Source: Variovorax sp. WDL1 (GTDB taxonomy: Bacteria > Pseudomonadota > Gammaproteobacteria > Burkholderiales > Burkholderiaceae_C). Taken from it: 41,539 nt of DNA. A model generated the notes under the pieces. The model had not been told where the DNA came from, made no database searches, and worked only from the letters and a program-made list of their open reading frames with translations. Position numbers and translations under genes: made by a program. The DNA lies in contig NZ_LMTS01000163.1 of assembly GCF_001541225.1 (NCBI RefSeq), positions 84,723-126,261 on the forward strand, in the 5' to 3' direction. Positions 27,028 to 35,335 of this stretch are shown here, one piece after another (positions within the stretch are counted from its first letter, which is position 1; every line of letters starts with the position of its first letter).

Positions 27028-28398
27028 TCAGGCCAGCTGACTGGCCGTGGAAGGGGCGGCCGCGGCGGCGGTGGGCAGGCTGGCGCTCAGGCGCGTCCCT
27101 TGGCCCGGGATCGACGATATGGTCAGCTTGCCCTTGGCCGTCTGGACGCGATGCTGCATGCCTGCCAGGCCGTGGGAGGACGCGCGGGTGGCCTGGAGGT
27201 CGAAGCCCTTGCCGTTGTCGCTCACCTCCACCACGACATGGTTGCCGTAGTTCTTCATCACGATGCTGGCTTCGGTCGCATGCGCGTACTTGCCGATGTT
27301 GGTCAGGCTTTCCTGCACCATCCGATAGACGGTGAGCTGGTTGGCTTCGTCGAGTGACACCGGCTCGAGCACCATCTCGACCTCGACGCCGGAGCGCTCG
27401 GCGAACTCGCGCCCCAGGATCTCCAGCGAGGCAATCAGGCCGAGGTTGGCGAGCGAGGACGGTCTCAGGTCCTCGATGATCCGGCGTTTGAGAGCGATGC
27501 CGCTGTTGAGCAGTTCGTTCATGTGCTGCAACCGCTGTATCGCTTCCGGCGAATCGACCAGGCGGGACTTCAACCGTGCGACGTCGAGCTTGGCAGCGGT
27601 CAGCAGGGAACCCAGTTCGTCGTGCAGCTCGCGGGCCAGGAAGCCGCGCTCGGTCTCGCGCACCTCCTGGAGATGGGTGGCGAGCTCGGCGAGCGTCGCA
27701 GTCCGCTCGCGCACCTCGTCCTCCAGCGCGTTGCGCTCGCGCTGCAAGGCTTCCTGCTGGCGCTCGCCGGCCGAGCGCAGGGCATGCGTCTGGCGCAGGT
27801 AGAGATAGAAGGCCGCCAGCCCCGCCAGCGCCACCAGCCCGATGCCGATGCGGGCGAAGCGCAGCGACCTCGCGATCTGTGCCTGCCCCCGCATCAGGGC
27901 TTCGTTGCTGAGCGCTGTCAGCTCGGCGGTCTGCTGCCGGATGGCTTCCATCTCCTCGCGGCCGACATCGGTGGTGATCACGAATTTCCAGGCATCGTCG
28001 TTGCCCTCCCGCCGCAGCCGTACGCTCATGTCGATCTCGGCGAGCTTGCGCGAGACATGCTTGGTGAGCTCGGCCAGCCGCGCAGTTTCGGCAGGGCGAT
28101 GGGCGTAGAGCGACTGGAGCGCGGCCAGTTGGCCATCGACCTTCTTGACGGCGCTGTCATAAGGTTCGCGATAGCGTGCCTCTCCGGTCAACAAATAGCC
28201 TCGCTGACCCGTTTCGGCATCGACAATGCTCTGCAGCAGAAGATTGAGCGCGAGTCGAACGCGCTGCGCCTCGCTGACCTCGGTCAGCGCCTTCGTGGAT
28301 TGCCGGTAGCCTGCCTCGTTGATGCCCACGAGCGCAAGCGCCGCGAGCATCGCGAGCGTGAGGCCGGCGGCCATCTTGGGGAAAGCTAACCAGCGCAT
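27028..28398 (-). CDS. CHASE3-domain sensor histidine kinase (NarX/HisKA_3 type)
   Basis: A 456-residue membrane kinase. It has a first membrane helix (about 11–29), then a periplasmic CHASE3 domain with the hallmark TGQRGYLLTGEARYREPY (63–80). A second helix (183–202), a coiled coil, a HisKA_3 dimerisation/phosphoacceptor domain (ARELHDELGSLL, His259) and a HATPase domain (N-box ESLTNIGKYAHA, G1 DNGKGF, G2 GLAGM) follow. The start at 28398 is preferred to one 90 bases upstream because GGAG lies five bases before it and the membrane helix follows. In NarX-type kinases DxxxQ/H after the His supports phosphatase activity; here the final position is Ser264. The partner is probably the divergent regulator at 28506. 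Confidence 0.88.
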   Translation of the reverse strand: MRWLAFPKMAAGLTLAMLAALALVGINEAGYRQSTKALTEVSEAQRVRLALNLLLQSIVDAETGQRGYLLTGEARYREPYDSAVKKVDGQLAALQSLYAHRPAETARLAELTKHVSRKLAEIDMSVRLRREGNDDAWKFVITTDVGREEMEAIRQQTAELTALSNEALMRGQAQIARSLRFARIGIGLVALAGLAAFYLYLRQTHALRSAGERQQEALQRERNALEDEVRERTATLAELATHLQEVRETERGFLARELHDELGSLLTAAKLDVARLKSRLVDSPEAIQRLQHMNELLNSGIALKRRIIEDLRPSSLANLGLIASLEILGREFAERSGVEVEMVLEPVSLDEANQLTVYRMVQESLTNIGKYAHATEASIVMKNYGNHVVVEVSDNGKGFDLQATRASSHGLAGMQHRVQTAKGKLTISSIPGQGTRLSASLPTAAAAAPSTASQLA

Positions 28399-28505
28399 GG
28401 GGTCTCCGCGGGACGCGAGCAGTTCAAATTCAGGAATAATCGACGTGAACCAGGGGGCAGTTTGCAGCGACGCAAAAGGCCGCGACACGACAAAGAAGGT
28501 ATCAG

Positions 28506-29138
28506 ATGATCAAAATCGGAATTGTGGATGACCATGCCATCGTGCGCTCCGGCCTGCGCCAGTTCTTCTCGGAGCACGTCGATCTGCGCGTGGTCGGGGA
28601 GGCAGCGAGCGGGCGCGAGGCGATCGAGCTCGTGCGCACCACGGAGCTCGACGTGCTGGTGATGGACCTTTCGATGCCCGGGCAGAGCGGCATCGACGCG
28701 CTGGCAATGATCCGCGCCAAGGCTCCGGACGTCGGCATCCTCATCCTCAGCGGCTACCCCGAGGAGCACTACGCGATGAACCTGATCCGGCAGGGCGCGA
28801 GCGGCTACCTCAACAAGGAATGCGATCCGATGGAAATCGTGAACGCCATTCGCACCATCTCGCTGGGCCGCCGCTACATCACGCCCGCCGTGGCCGAACT
28901 GCTGGCGCGGCAGCTCGACCGCAAGGACGACGCGGCCCCGCACGAGCAGCTGTCTGAACGCGAGTTCCAGGTCTTCCTCAAGCTGGCCAAGGGAGAGACG
29001 GCGGGTGACATCGCCAAGACCCTGTCGCTCTCGGTCAAGACAGTCAGCACCTATCGCACGAGGCTCATGGAAAAGATGAACCTCTCCTCCAACAGCGACC
29101 TCACGTATTACGCGCTGAAGAACAAGCTGATCGATTGA
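28506..29138 (+). CDS. NarL/FixJ-family response regulator
   Basis: A 210-residue regulator. The receiver domain (1–120) has the acidic pair Asp8/Asp9, phosphoacceptor Asp54 (VLVMDLSMPG), Ser82 and Lys104. The LuxR-type helix-turn-helix (about 145–205) reads LSEREFQVFLKLAKGETAGDIAKTLSLSVKTVSTYRTRLMEKM. It is transcribed away from the CHASE3 kinase with 107 bases between them, so the shared region may be autoregulated. AAGG sits about seven bases before the ATG. Targets unknown; the neighbouring stress genes are candidates. Confidence 0.92.
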   Translation: MIKIGIVDDHAIVRSGLRQFFSEHVDLRVVGEAASGREAIELVRTTELDVLVMDLSMPGQSGIDALAMIRAKAPDVGILILSGYPEEHYAMNLIRQGASGYLNKECDPMEIVNAIRTISLGRRYITPAVAELLARQLDRKDDAAPHEQLSEREFQVFLKLAKGETAGDIAKTLSLSVKTVSTYRTRLMEKMNLSSNSDLTYYALKNKLID

Positions 29139-29147
29139 AGCGCGGAA

Positions 29148-29173
29148 GGCGCCCTTAGCGGAACGGGGGCGCC
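29148..29173. terminator. Hairpin between convergent regulator genes
   Basis: GGCGCCC (29148–29154) and GGGCGCC (29167–29173) form a perfect 7-bp stem with a 12-nt loop. It lies ten bases after the stop of the NarL-type regulator, in the gap shared with the converging receiver gene. There is no T-run on either side, so termination is only suggested by position. Confidence 0.35.
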
Positions 29174-29212
29174 GCATGGGCGGGGCCATGAGCGCAATCG
29201 GGTTGCGTGGCT

Positions 29213-29617
29213 TCAGCTCGAACCCGAGGTCTGCCGCAGCGCCGAGGCCTGCTCGATGCAGAAGTCGATGAGCGCATCGATCTCGTTCGACTTGTCGAAG
29301 ACCGCATCCACCCCGAACTGGGCGCACCGCTTGCGGATGTCGGGCGTGGCGTAGTTGCTGAGCACCACGATCTTCTGATCGGGCCGGCGCGTGCTGACAG
29401 CCTGCAGCACGCCGAGACCACTGCCCTGCTTGAGAAACAGGTCGACGATGGCCAGTTCCCAGTGCTCGCTGTTCTCCGCAAGCCAGCGGACAGCCTCTGC
29501 CTCGGTTTCGGCGAAGCCGACTGCCGAAATGCACGTGAGCTCTTCCAGAGTGCCGACGAGGTTCTCGCGGATCGTGACGTTGTCTTCGACGATGTAGGTT
29601 TTCAATCTGAGGTCCAT
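29213..29617 (-). CDS. Single-domain response regulator (receiver only)
   Basis: A 134-residue stand-alone receiver with no output domain. The acidic pair is Glu11/Asp12, the phosphoacceptor is Asp59 (LAIVDLFLKQGSG), with Ser86 and Lys108 (FDKSNEID) completing the active site. FLKQGSGLGVL and LSNYATPDIRKRCAQFGVDAVFDKS resemble receivers paired with CHASE3/HisKA_3 kinases in Burkholderiales. It converges on the NarL-type regulator gene. It may be a phosphate sink or alternative target of the same kinase, or act by protein contact. Confidence 0.87.
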   Translation of the reverse strand: MDLRLKTYIVEDNVTIRENLVGTLEELTCISAVGFAETEAEAVRWLAENSEHWELAIVDLFLKQGSGLGVLQAVSTRRPDQKIVVLSNYATPDIRKRCAQFGVDAVFDKSNEIDALIDFCIEQASALRQTSGSS

Positions 29618-29910
29618 GGAGAACCGCGTGTCTGCCTGGAATGAAACTCCGCGACCTTAGCGGATGACCGCGATGAAAGCTAGTTTGTAAATGTTGCTAC
29701 GAATGACTGAGCCGGATCATGCCGCCTGCGGCGCCGTGCGGATGTAGGCGCGTTCTTACGAGTTCTGTGGTCTGACTGCCCGTAGGCCGAGCCTCACAAC
29801 CGCTGCGGTCGGATGCCGACCCTCGCGCAGGGCGGCGCTCCTTACCCTTCAGGGGGATAGAGTTGCGGCGCTCCTGCCGCAGCTTCGAGTTCCGTCGCCG
29901 AGGTGCCAAG
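29618..29910. other. Intergenic region between receiver gene and small exported protein
   Basis: These 293 bases hold no gene I can support. There is an 11-base direct repeat GCGGCGCTCCT (29832–29842 and 29865–29875). The second copy is part of a hairpin TGCGGC–GCTCCT–GCCGCA (29864–29881). An AT-richer patch near 29681–29705 could contain promoters. The stretch must contain the promoter for the leftward receiver gene and probably for the rightward pair. Confidence 0.5.
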
Positions 29911-30117
29911 ATGAAGATGATGTGGAACTACGGGGCCATCAGCCTGTTGACCCTGGCCGCCGCCGCAGTCGTTGCTCTCGGGGAACCCGCGAGCGCAGAG
30001 TTGAAGGTGGTCGAGGCCGCCACCGCGGCCGCTACCGTGGGCACCACTGCCCTGGGCTTCCTCGCCTCTCCCGCCTCCATCACCTCGACGCCGGATCAGA
30101 AGACGACCGTGCCGTGA
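29911..30117 (+). CDS. Small hypothetical exported protein
   Basis: A 68-residue protein that I do not recognise. MKMMWNYGAISLLTLAAAAVVALG is a good signal peptide with a likely cleavage at ASA (after about residue 29), leaving about 39 residues rich in Ala, Thr, Val and Ser. GAGGTG lies six bases before the ATG. Its TGA overlaps the GTG start of the AsmA gene (GTGA, 30114–30117), which supports it being truly translated and coupled. Confidence 0.55.
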   Translation: MKMMWNYGAISLLTLAAAAVVALGEPASAELKVVEAATAAATVGTTALGFLASPASITSTPDQKTTVP

Positions 30118-32132
30118 CCGCGTCGCCCGCCCCCAAGCCGCGTCTGTCGATCTGGATGAGGGTCGGCGCGGTGGTGCTGGGGCTGTTGGCGGCGCTGCTG
30201 CTGCTGCTGGCCCTGTTTCCGTGGGATGCGCTGCGCGGGCCGGTCAATCGCTATGTCAGCGAGCAGACAGGCCGCAAGTTCGAGATCACTCGCCGCCTGG
30301 ATGTCGATCTGGGGTGGCGCGCGGCCACCGTCAAACTCGACGGCATCGAGTTTGCCAACCCCCCATGGGCGCGGGAGCCCTACTTGGTCCGGGCGGAGCG
30401 CGCGACCTTCGACATCCGGCTGTGGCCGCTGCTGTCGAAGCGGGTTGTGATTCCACGCATTTTTCTGGCCTCGCCCGCGCTGGGCCTGCAGATGGAAGAG
30501 GACGGCCGGCGCACCTGGGCCCTGGGCAAGGACACCGCGGACGAAGGCACCGTCCCGGTGATCGGCCTTCTGGAGGTCGACCGGGGCACGCTCGACTTCC
30601 TGGCCGCACACCTCGGGGTCGATCTGGGCGCCGACTTCAGTTACGACAGCAGTCGCGGGGAGCTGCCGCTCGACTTTCGCATCAAGGGGCGCTACCAGCG
30701 ACAGCCGCTGACGGCTGAGGGGCGGACCGGCAACGTATTGCAGCTCAACGCGGCCGGCCAGCCTCCGTTCCCGCTGGAGATCGATGCGGCCGCTGGCCAC
30801 ACGCGCCTGAAGGCGAAGGGCACGGTGGCGGAGCTGGCAAACCTGGACGGCGTCGATGCCCGTTTCGAGCTCAAGGGCCAGAACCTGGGCGACCTGTACG
30901 GCTTGCTCGGGATCGCATTGCCGCAGACCTCGCCCTATGCGTTGAGCGGCGAGCTGCGCAAGCGCGCCAAGCTATGGGAGGCGGCGGGTCTCCAGGGCAA
31001 GCTGGGCCTCTCCGACATCGGGGGCGACATGAAGTTCGACCAGTCGAACAAGGTCCCCTTCCTGTCCGGTGCCCTGCGCTCGCGCGTGATGGACATGGAC
31101 GACCTCGGCCCGCTGATCGGCCTGCCGCCCACCGAGCGCTCGGCCAAGGCCATCGAGGGCCTGGCACCGCCGCCGAGCATCACCGAGGTCAAGCGTGCGC
31201 GGCGCGATCCCGGCCGCAAGGTGCTGCCCACCGCCACGCTGGACTTCGAGCGGCTGCGCGCCATGAACGCCGAGGTGAAGTACACGGCCGACCGGATCAG
31301 GAACGTCCGTGAGCTGCCGCTGGACAAGGGCAGCGTGCAAGTGAAGCTGCGGGACGGCGTGCTGACGCTCGATCCGCTCAACCTGGGAGTGGCCGGCGGG
31401 TCGCTTGCCGGTGCCGTGCGCATCGACGGCGCGCAGAACCCGGCCGACATCCGGGCGGCGCTGGACGTGCGCAGGATGCAACTCAGCCGGCTGATTCCCA
31501 AGGTCGAAACCATGCGCACCAGTTTCGGCAAGCTCGATGGGCGGATCAATCTTTCCGGGCGCGGCAACTCGGTGGCGAGCTGGCTGGGCAATGCTTCCGG
31601 CGACGTTGCCGCGCTGACGGGTCGCGGGGAGTTCAGCAACCTGCTGCTGGAGTTCATGGGGCTGGATGGCGGCGAGATCATCAAGTTTCTTCTGCGCGGC
31701 GACGAGAACGTGGTGCTGCGCTGTGCCGCAATGGCCTTCGACGTCGAAAAGGGCACCATGGTGAGCCGCAGCGTCGTGCTTGATACGGAGGACACCCTGT
31801 TCAACGCGAGCGGCCAGATCAACCTGTCAAAGGAGACGCTGGACTTCGTGGTGAGGCCCCAGCCGAAGGACAGGAGCATCCTGTCCCTGCGCACGCCGCT
31901 GATCATTGGCGGCACGTTTGCCTCGCCCAGCGCCGGTCTGGAGGCTGGATCGCTGGCCACGCGCGGCGCTGCGGCCATCGTGCTGGGAGCCCTCAACCCC
32001 TTGCTCGCGCTTGCCGCTACCGTCGAGACCGGGCCGGGCGCGGATGCGGACTGCCAGGGTGTCCTGGCCCAAGCCAAGCGGCCTGGTGCGGGCGAGGCGG
32101 CGGCCGGCGCAGCCAAGGCCAGGAAGCAGTAA
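30114..32132 (+). CDS. AsmA-family protein
   Basis: A 672-residue protein from a GTG start that overlaps the previous stop. It has a short cytoplasmic N-terminus, one membrane helix (about 14–36, VGAVVLGLLAALLLLLALFPW), and a large periplasmic beta-rich part. Family features include PVNRYVSEQTGRKFEITRRLDVDLGWRAATVKLDGIEFANPPWA near the start. The C-terminal AsmA domain contains LDGRINLSGRGNSVASWLGNASGDVAALTGRGEFSNLLLEFMGLD and FNASGQINLSKETLDFVVRPQPKDRSILSLRTPLIIGGTFASP. AsmA-like proteins are thought to bridge inner and outer membranes for phospholipid transport. It converges on the MoeB-type gene 28 bases away. Confidence 0.86.
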   Translation: MTASPAPKPRLSIWMRVGAVVLGLLAALLLLLALFPWDALRGPVNRYVSEQTGRKFEITRRLDVDLGWRAATVKLDGIEFANPPWAREPYLVRAERATFDIRLWPLLSKRVVIPRIFLASPALGLQMEEDGRRTWALGKDTADEGTVPVIGLLEVDRGTLDFLAAHLGVDLGADFSYDSSRGELPLDFRIKGRYQRQPLTAEGRTGNVLQLNAAGQPPFPLEIDAAAGHTRLKAKGTVAELANLDGVDARFELKGQNLGDLYGLLGIALPQTSPYALSGELRKRAKLWEAAGLQGKLGLSDIGGDMKFDQSNKVPFLSGALRSRVMDMDDLGPLIGLPPTERSAKAIEGLAPPPSITEVKRARRDPGRKVLPTATLDFERLRAMNAEVKYTADRIRNVRELPLDKGSVQVKLRDGVLTLDPLNLGVAGGSLAGAVRIDGAQNPADIRAALDVRRMQLSRLIPKVETMRTSFGKLDGRINLSGRGNSVASWLGNASGDVAALTGRGEFSNLLLEFMGLDGGEIIKFLLRGDENVVLRCAAMAFDVEKGTMVSRSVVLDTEDTLFNASGQINLSKETLDFVVRPQPKDRSILSLRTPLIIGGTFASPSAGLEAGSLATRGAAAIVLGALNPLLALAATVETGPGADADCQGVLAQAKRPGAGEAAAGAAKARKQ

Positions 32133-32160
32133 CAGTCGCGAAGAGGTTGCGCGGTGGCGA

Positions 32161-32922
32161 TCAGGTCGCCGCCGGCCGGTGGGCGCAGACGCTGCAAGCC
32201 GGATCGCGCGCGACGCGCAATGTGTCGAAGGCCGTGCGGCGTCCGTCGAACATCAGCAGGCTGCCCGCCAGCGAGGGGCCGATGCCAGCGAGCAGTTTCA
32301 GCGCTTCGTGCGCTTCCAGCATCCCGATGGTGCCGACCACCGGCGCAAACACCCCCAGCACTGCGCAGCGCGTTTCCTCGAAATGTGCATCGGGGGGAAA
32401 CAGACAGGCGTAGCAGGGCGAGGCGGCATCGCGCGTGTCGTACACGCTCAGCTGGCCGTCGAAACGGATCGCCGCGCCGGCCACCAGTGGCCTGGCGTGA
32501 GCCACGCACGCGCGGTTCACGGCCTGCCGGGTGGAGAAGTTGTCGCTGCAGTCGATGACGACGTCGGCCGCTGCCACCAGCCGATGCAGCAGGGCCTCGT
32601 CGGCGCGCTGCACGTGGGTCTCGATGCGGATCTCCGGATTGATGTCCCGCATCGCCGCGGCCGCCGACTCGACCTTTGCCTGGCCGACGCGGGCAGTGCT
32701 GTGGGCGATCTGGCGCTGGAGGTTGGTGAGGTCGACCTCGTCGTCGTCGACCAGCGTTATGTGGCCGACGCCGGCCGCCGCGAGATAGAGCGCTACCGGC
32801 GAGCCCAGTCCGCCGGCGCCGATCACCAGCGCGTGACCGGCGCTGACGCGTCCCTGGCCGTCGATGCCGAATTCCTCGAGGAGGATGTGGCGCGAATAGC
32901 GCAGCAGGTCCTGGTCTTCCAT
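32161..32922 (-). CDS. moeB: HesA/MoeB/ThiF-family adenylyltransferase
   Basis: A 253-residue E1-like enzyme that adenylates the C-terminal glycine of a ubiquitin-like sulphur carrier (MoaD or ThiS). The Rossmann GAGGLGSP is at 35–42, followed by LVDDDEVDLTNLQRQIAH with the Arg that acts in catalysis. DCSDNFSTR, the conserved Cys186 (EETRCAVLGVFAPVVG) and four zinc ligands Cys170/Cys173 and Cys243/Cys246 are all present. No MoaD or ThiS gene is adjacent, so MoeB versus ThiF cannot be fixed; MoeB is favoured by length and the lack of a rhodanese domain. It follows ctpA by 52 bases. Confidence 0.85.
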   Translation of the reverse strand: MEDQDLLRYSRHILLEEFGIDGQGRVSAGHALVIGAGGLGSPVALYLAAAGVGHITLVDDDEVDLTNLQRQIAHSTARVGQAKVESAAAAMRDINPEIRIETHVQRADEALLHRLVAAADVVIDCSDNFSTRQAVNRACVAHARPLVAGAAIRFDGQLSVYDTRDAASPCYACLFPPDAHFEETRCAVLGVFAPVVGTIGMLEAHEALKLLAGIGPSLAGSLLMFDGRRTAFDTLRVARDPACSVCAHRPAAT

Positions 32923-32974
32923 GCGCCGCGCGGGCCGATGCCGGCGCTCCCCCGACGGGAGCTGGCGTGCCGGA

Positions 32975-34417
32975 TCAGTTTTCCTTCTTTTCTTCCTTGT
33001 TCTCGACGATCACCTGCGTCTTGCTCACGAGCACGGGCTGGCCCTTCAGCCGGTTCAGCGCCTGCATCAGCGGGAAGTCCTTCTCGTTGCCGAACTCGGG
33101 CACCTTGCGGTCCTGCGGCGGCTTCTTGGCTTCCTCCTCGAGGCGCTTGCGCGCTTCGTCGCGGGCCTTCTCCCGCTCGGGGTCCTTGGCCTCGGGGCCC
33201 TGGCCGCTCGCCAGATGCTTCTCAAGGTCGGCCTCGCGCATGCGCAGCGCCGCGAAGGGACTGCCTTCGGCGCTCTCATCGACCAGCACGTTGGGCACGA
33301 TGCCCTTGGCCTGGATCGAGGTGCCGCTGGGCGTGTAGTAGCGCGCCGTCGTGATCTTGAGGCCGGTGTCCGGGCCGAGCGGGCGCACCGTCTGCACCGA
33401 GCCCTTGCCGAAGGTCTGGCTGCCCATGATGATCGCGCGCTTGTGGTCCTGAAGCGCACCCGCCACGATCTCGCTGGCGGAAGCCGAACCTTCGTTCACC
33501 AGCACCACCAGCGGTACCGTCTTGAGCGAGGGCGGGAGGTTGCGCAGCGGGTCGCTGCCCGCGCGGCGCTGGTAGTACTCGGGCGCGGCCTTGTAGACCG
33601 ACTTGCTCTCGGGCAACTGGCCGTCGGTGGATACCACCGTGACGTTCTCGGGCAGGAACGCAGCCGAGATGGCCACCGCCGCGTCGAGCAGGCCGCCCGG
33701 GTCGTTGCGCAGGTCAAGCACCAGGCCCTTGAGGTTGGGCTCCTGCTTGTAGATCTCCTCGACCTTCTTGACGAAGTCGTCGACCGTGCGCTCCTGGAAC
33801 TGCGACAGGCGGATCCAGCCGTAGCCCGGCTCCATCACCTTGCCTCGCACCGACTGCGTACGGATCTCCTCGCGCGTGATGGTCACCGGGAAGGTGCGGT
33901 TCTCATCCTTGCGGAAGATCGTCAGCAGCACCTTGGTGTTGGCCTCGCCGCGCATGCGCTTGACCGCCTCGTTGAGCGAGAGCCCGCGCACCGCCGTGTC
34001 GTCGATGCGGGTGATCATGTCGTTGGGCTTGAGGCCGGCGCGGAAGGCGGGCGAGCCCTCGATCGGCGACACCACCTTGATCAGGCCGTCTTCCTGCGAG
34101 ATCTCGATGCCCACGCCGACGAAGCGGCCGGTGGTGCCCTCTCGAAATTCCTTGAAGGACTTCTTGTCGAAGTACTGCGAATGCGGGTCGAGCCCGGCGA
34201 CCATGCCGGAGATCGCGTCCGAGATGAGCTTCTTCTCGTCGACCTGCTCGACGTAATCGCTCTTCACCATCCCGAACACGGCTGCGAGCTGCTGCAGTTC
34301 TTCCAGCGGCAGTGGGGCCAGCGAACCTCGTGCAACTGTTTGCAACGAGACCGTGGTCAGCGCGCCTGCAAAGGCGCCGGCTGCGACCCAGCCCGTGATC
34401 TTGAGTTTCTGCCCCAT
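32975..34417 (-). CDS. C-terminal processing protease CtpA (S41 family)
   Basis: A 480-residue exported serine protease. An N-terminal membrane anchor/signal (about 8–28) is followed by a helical cap, a PDZ domain (about 97–175: GRFVGVGIEISQEDGLIKVVSPIEGSPAFRAGLKPNDMITRIDD) and the S41 domain. The catalytic dyad is visible: Ser313 in NEGSASASE and Lys338 in TFGKGS. A charged Lys/Glu-rich tail (about 385–480) follows. Family members trim C-termini of periplasmic proteins and peptidoglycan hydrolases. AAGGAT precedes the ATG. It lies 95 bases after gpmA on the same strand, a conserved pairing in Burkholderiales. Confidence 0.92.
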   Translation of the reverse strand: MGQKLKITGWVAAGAFAGALTTVSLQTVARGSLAPLPLEELQQLAAVFGMVKSDYVEQVDEKKLISDAISGMVAGLDPHSQYFDKKSFKEFREGTTGRFVGVGIEISQEDGLIKVVSPIEGSPAFRAGLKPNDMITRIDDTAVRGLSLNEAVKRMRGEANTKVLLTIFRKDENRTFPVTITREEIRTQSVRGKVMEPGYGWIRLSQFQERTVDDFVKKVEEIYKQEPNLKGLVLDLRNDPGGLLDAAVAISAAFLPENVTVVSTDGQLPESKSVYKAAPEYYQRRAGSDPLRNLPPSLKTVPLVVLVNEGSASASEIVAGALQDHKRAIIMGSQTFGKGSVQTVRPLGPDTGLKITTARYYTPSGTSIQAKGIVPNVLVDESAEGSPFAALRMREADLEKHLASGQGPEAKDPEREKARDEARKRLEEEAKKPPQDRKVPEFGNEKDFPLMQALNRLKGQPVLVSKTQVIVENKEEKKEN

Positions 34418-34512
34418 TTAAATATCCTTGTCGCCTGTCAAACCAATATACACAGCTTGGAAGCAAGTTGTCTGCCGTGGTTCCGCGTACCCGATGGCGC
34501 CGCAGCAGATTT

Positions 34513-35262
34513 TCAGGCTCGGGCTTTGCCTTGTGCGGCGATGGCCGCTGCAGCCTTCTCGGCGGCTGCCGCATCGCCGAGGTAGTAGTGCCGCAGCGGC
34601 TTGAGCTCGTCGTCGAGTTCGTAGACCAGCGGAATGCCATTCGGAATGTTGAGTCCGACGATGTCGTCGTCGGAGATGCCGTCCAGGTATTTGACCAGCG
34701 CGCGGATCGAGTTGCCGTGCGCTGCCACCACCAGCCGCCGGCCGGCGCGGATCGCCGGCGCCATCGATTCGTTCCAGAAGGGCAGCACGCGCGCCACCGT
34801 GTCCTTCAGGCATTCGGTCAGCGGCACCTGTTCGGGTGCGAGCTTGGCGTAGCGCGGATCGCCGCGCTCGCTGCGCGGATCGCCGGGGTCGAGCGCCGGC
34901 GGGGGCACGCTGTAGCTGCGGCGCCAGATCAGCACCTGCTCGTCTCCGTACTTCTTGGCCGTCTCGGCCTTGTTGAGGCCCTGAAGCGCCCCGTAGTGGC
35001 GCTCGTTGAGGCGCCACGAATGCACCACCGGCAGCCAGGTGCGGTCCAGCTCGTCGAGCGTGTGCCACAGCGTGCGGGTGGCGCGCTTGAGCACGCTGGT
35101 GTAGGCGACGTCGAAGTCATACCCCTCGGCCTTCAGCAGCCGGCCAGACTGCTTGGCCTGCTCGATGCCGAGTGGAGTGAGGTCGACATCGGTCCAGCCG
35201 GTGAAGCGGTTTTCGAGATTCCAGGTCGATTCGCCGTGGCGGATCAGTACCAGTTTGTGCAT
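34513..35262 (-). CDS. gpmA: 2,3-bisphosphoglycerate-dependent phosphoglycerate mutase GpmA
   Basis: Glycolytic/gluconeogenic enzyme interconverting 3- and 2-phosphoglycerate, 249 residues as usual. The phosphohistidine motif [10 protein letters not shown] (His9) opens the protein, followed by [31 protein letters not shown] and the second catalytic His in [19 protein letters not shown]. It is transcribed leftward with ctpA behind it and shares a 73-base divergent region with the rhodanese gene. Confidence 0.95.
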   Translation of the reverse strand: MHKLVLIRHGESTWNLENRFTGWTDVDLTPLGIEQAKQSGRLLKAEGYDFDVAYTSVLKRATRTLWHTLDELDRTWLPVVHSWRLNERHYGALQGLNKAETAKKYGDEQVLIWRRSYSVPPPALDPGDPRSERGDPRYAKLAPEQVPLTECLKDTVARVLPFWNESMAPAIRAGRRLVVAAHGNSIRALVKYLDGISDDDIVGLNIPNGIPLVYELDDELKPLRHYYLGDAAAAEKAAAAIAAQGKARA

Positions 35263-35302
35263 GGGGGAGGCCTTTGGGAACGCTTGCCAAAACCCGACAT
35301 TC

Positions 35303-35308
35303 TAAAAT
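35303..35308 (+). promoter_or_regulatory. -10-like TAAAAT upstream of the rhodanese gene
   Basis: TAAAAT (35303–35308) lies 27 bases before the GTG start in the 73-base divergent region with gpmA. A TTGCCA at 35284–35289 is only 13 bases upstream, too close for a standard -35, so the promoter is partly supported. It would drive the rhodanese–grxC genes. Confidence 0.4.
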
Positions 35309-35335
35309 CCGCGGTTTGCCACTCAAGAGAACACC

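Noticed and set aside
28399..28488. Longer start for the CHASE3 kinase, adding 30 residues
   Set aside because: The internal ATG at 28398 has GGAG five bases upstream and leads straight into the first membrane helix; the extension would occupy the shared promoter region.
34436..34441. Perfect TTGACA on the minus strand before ctpA, as a -35 box
   Set aside because: Only 18 bases separate it from the ctpA ATG, so a standard 17-bp spacer would place the -10 on the start codon; no good -10 is present.
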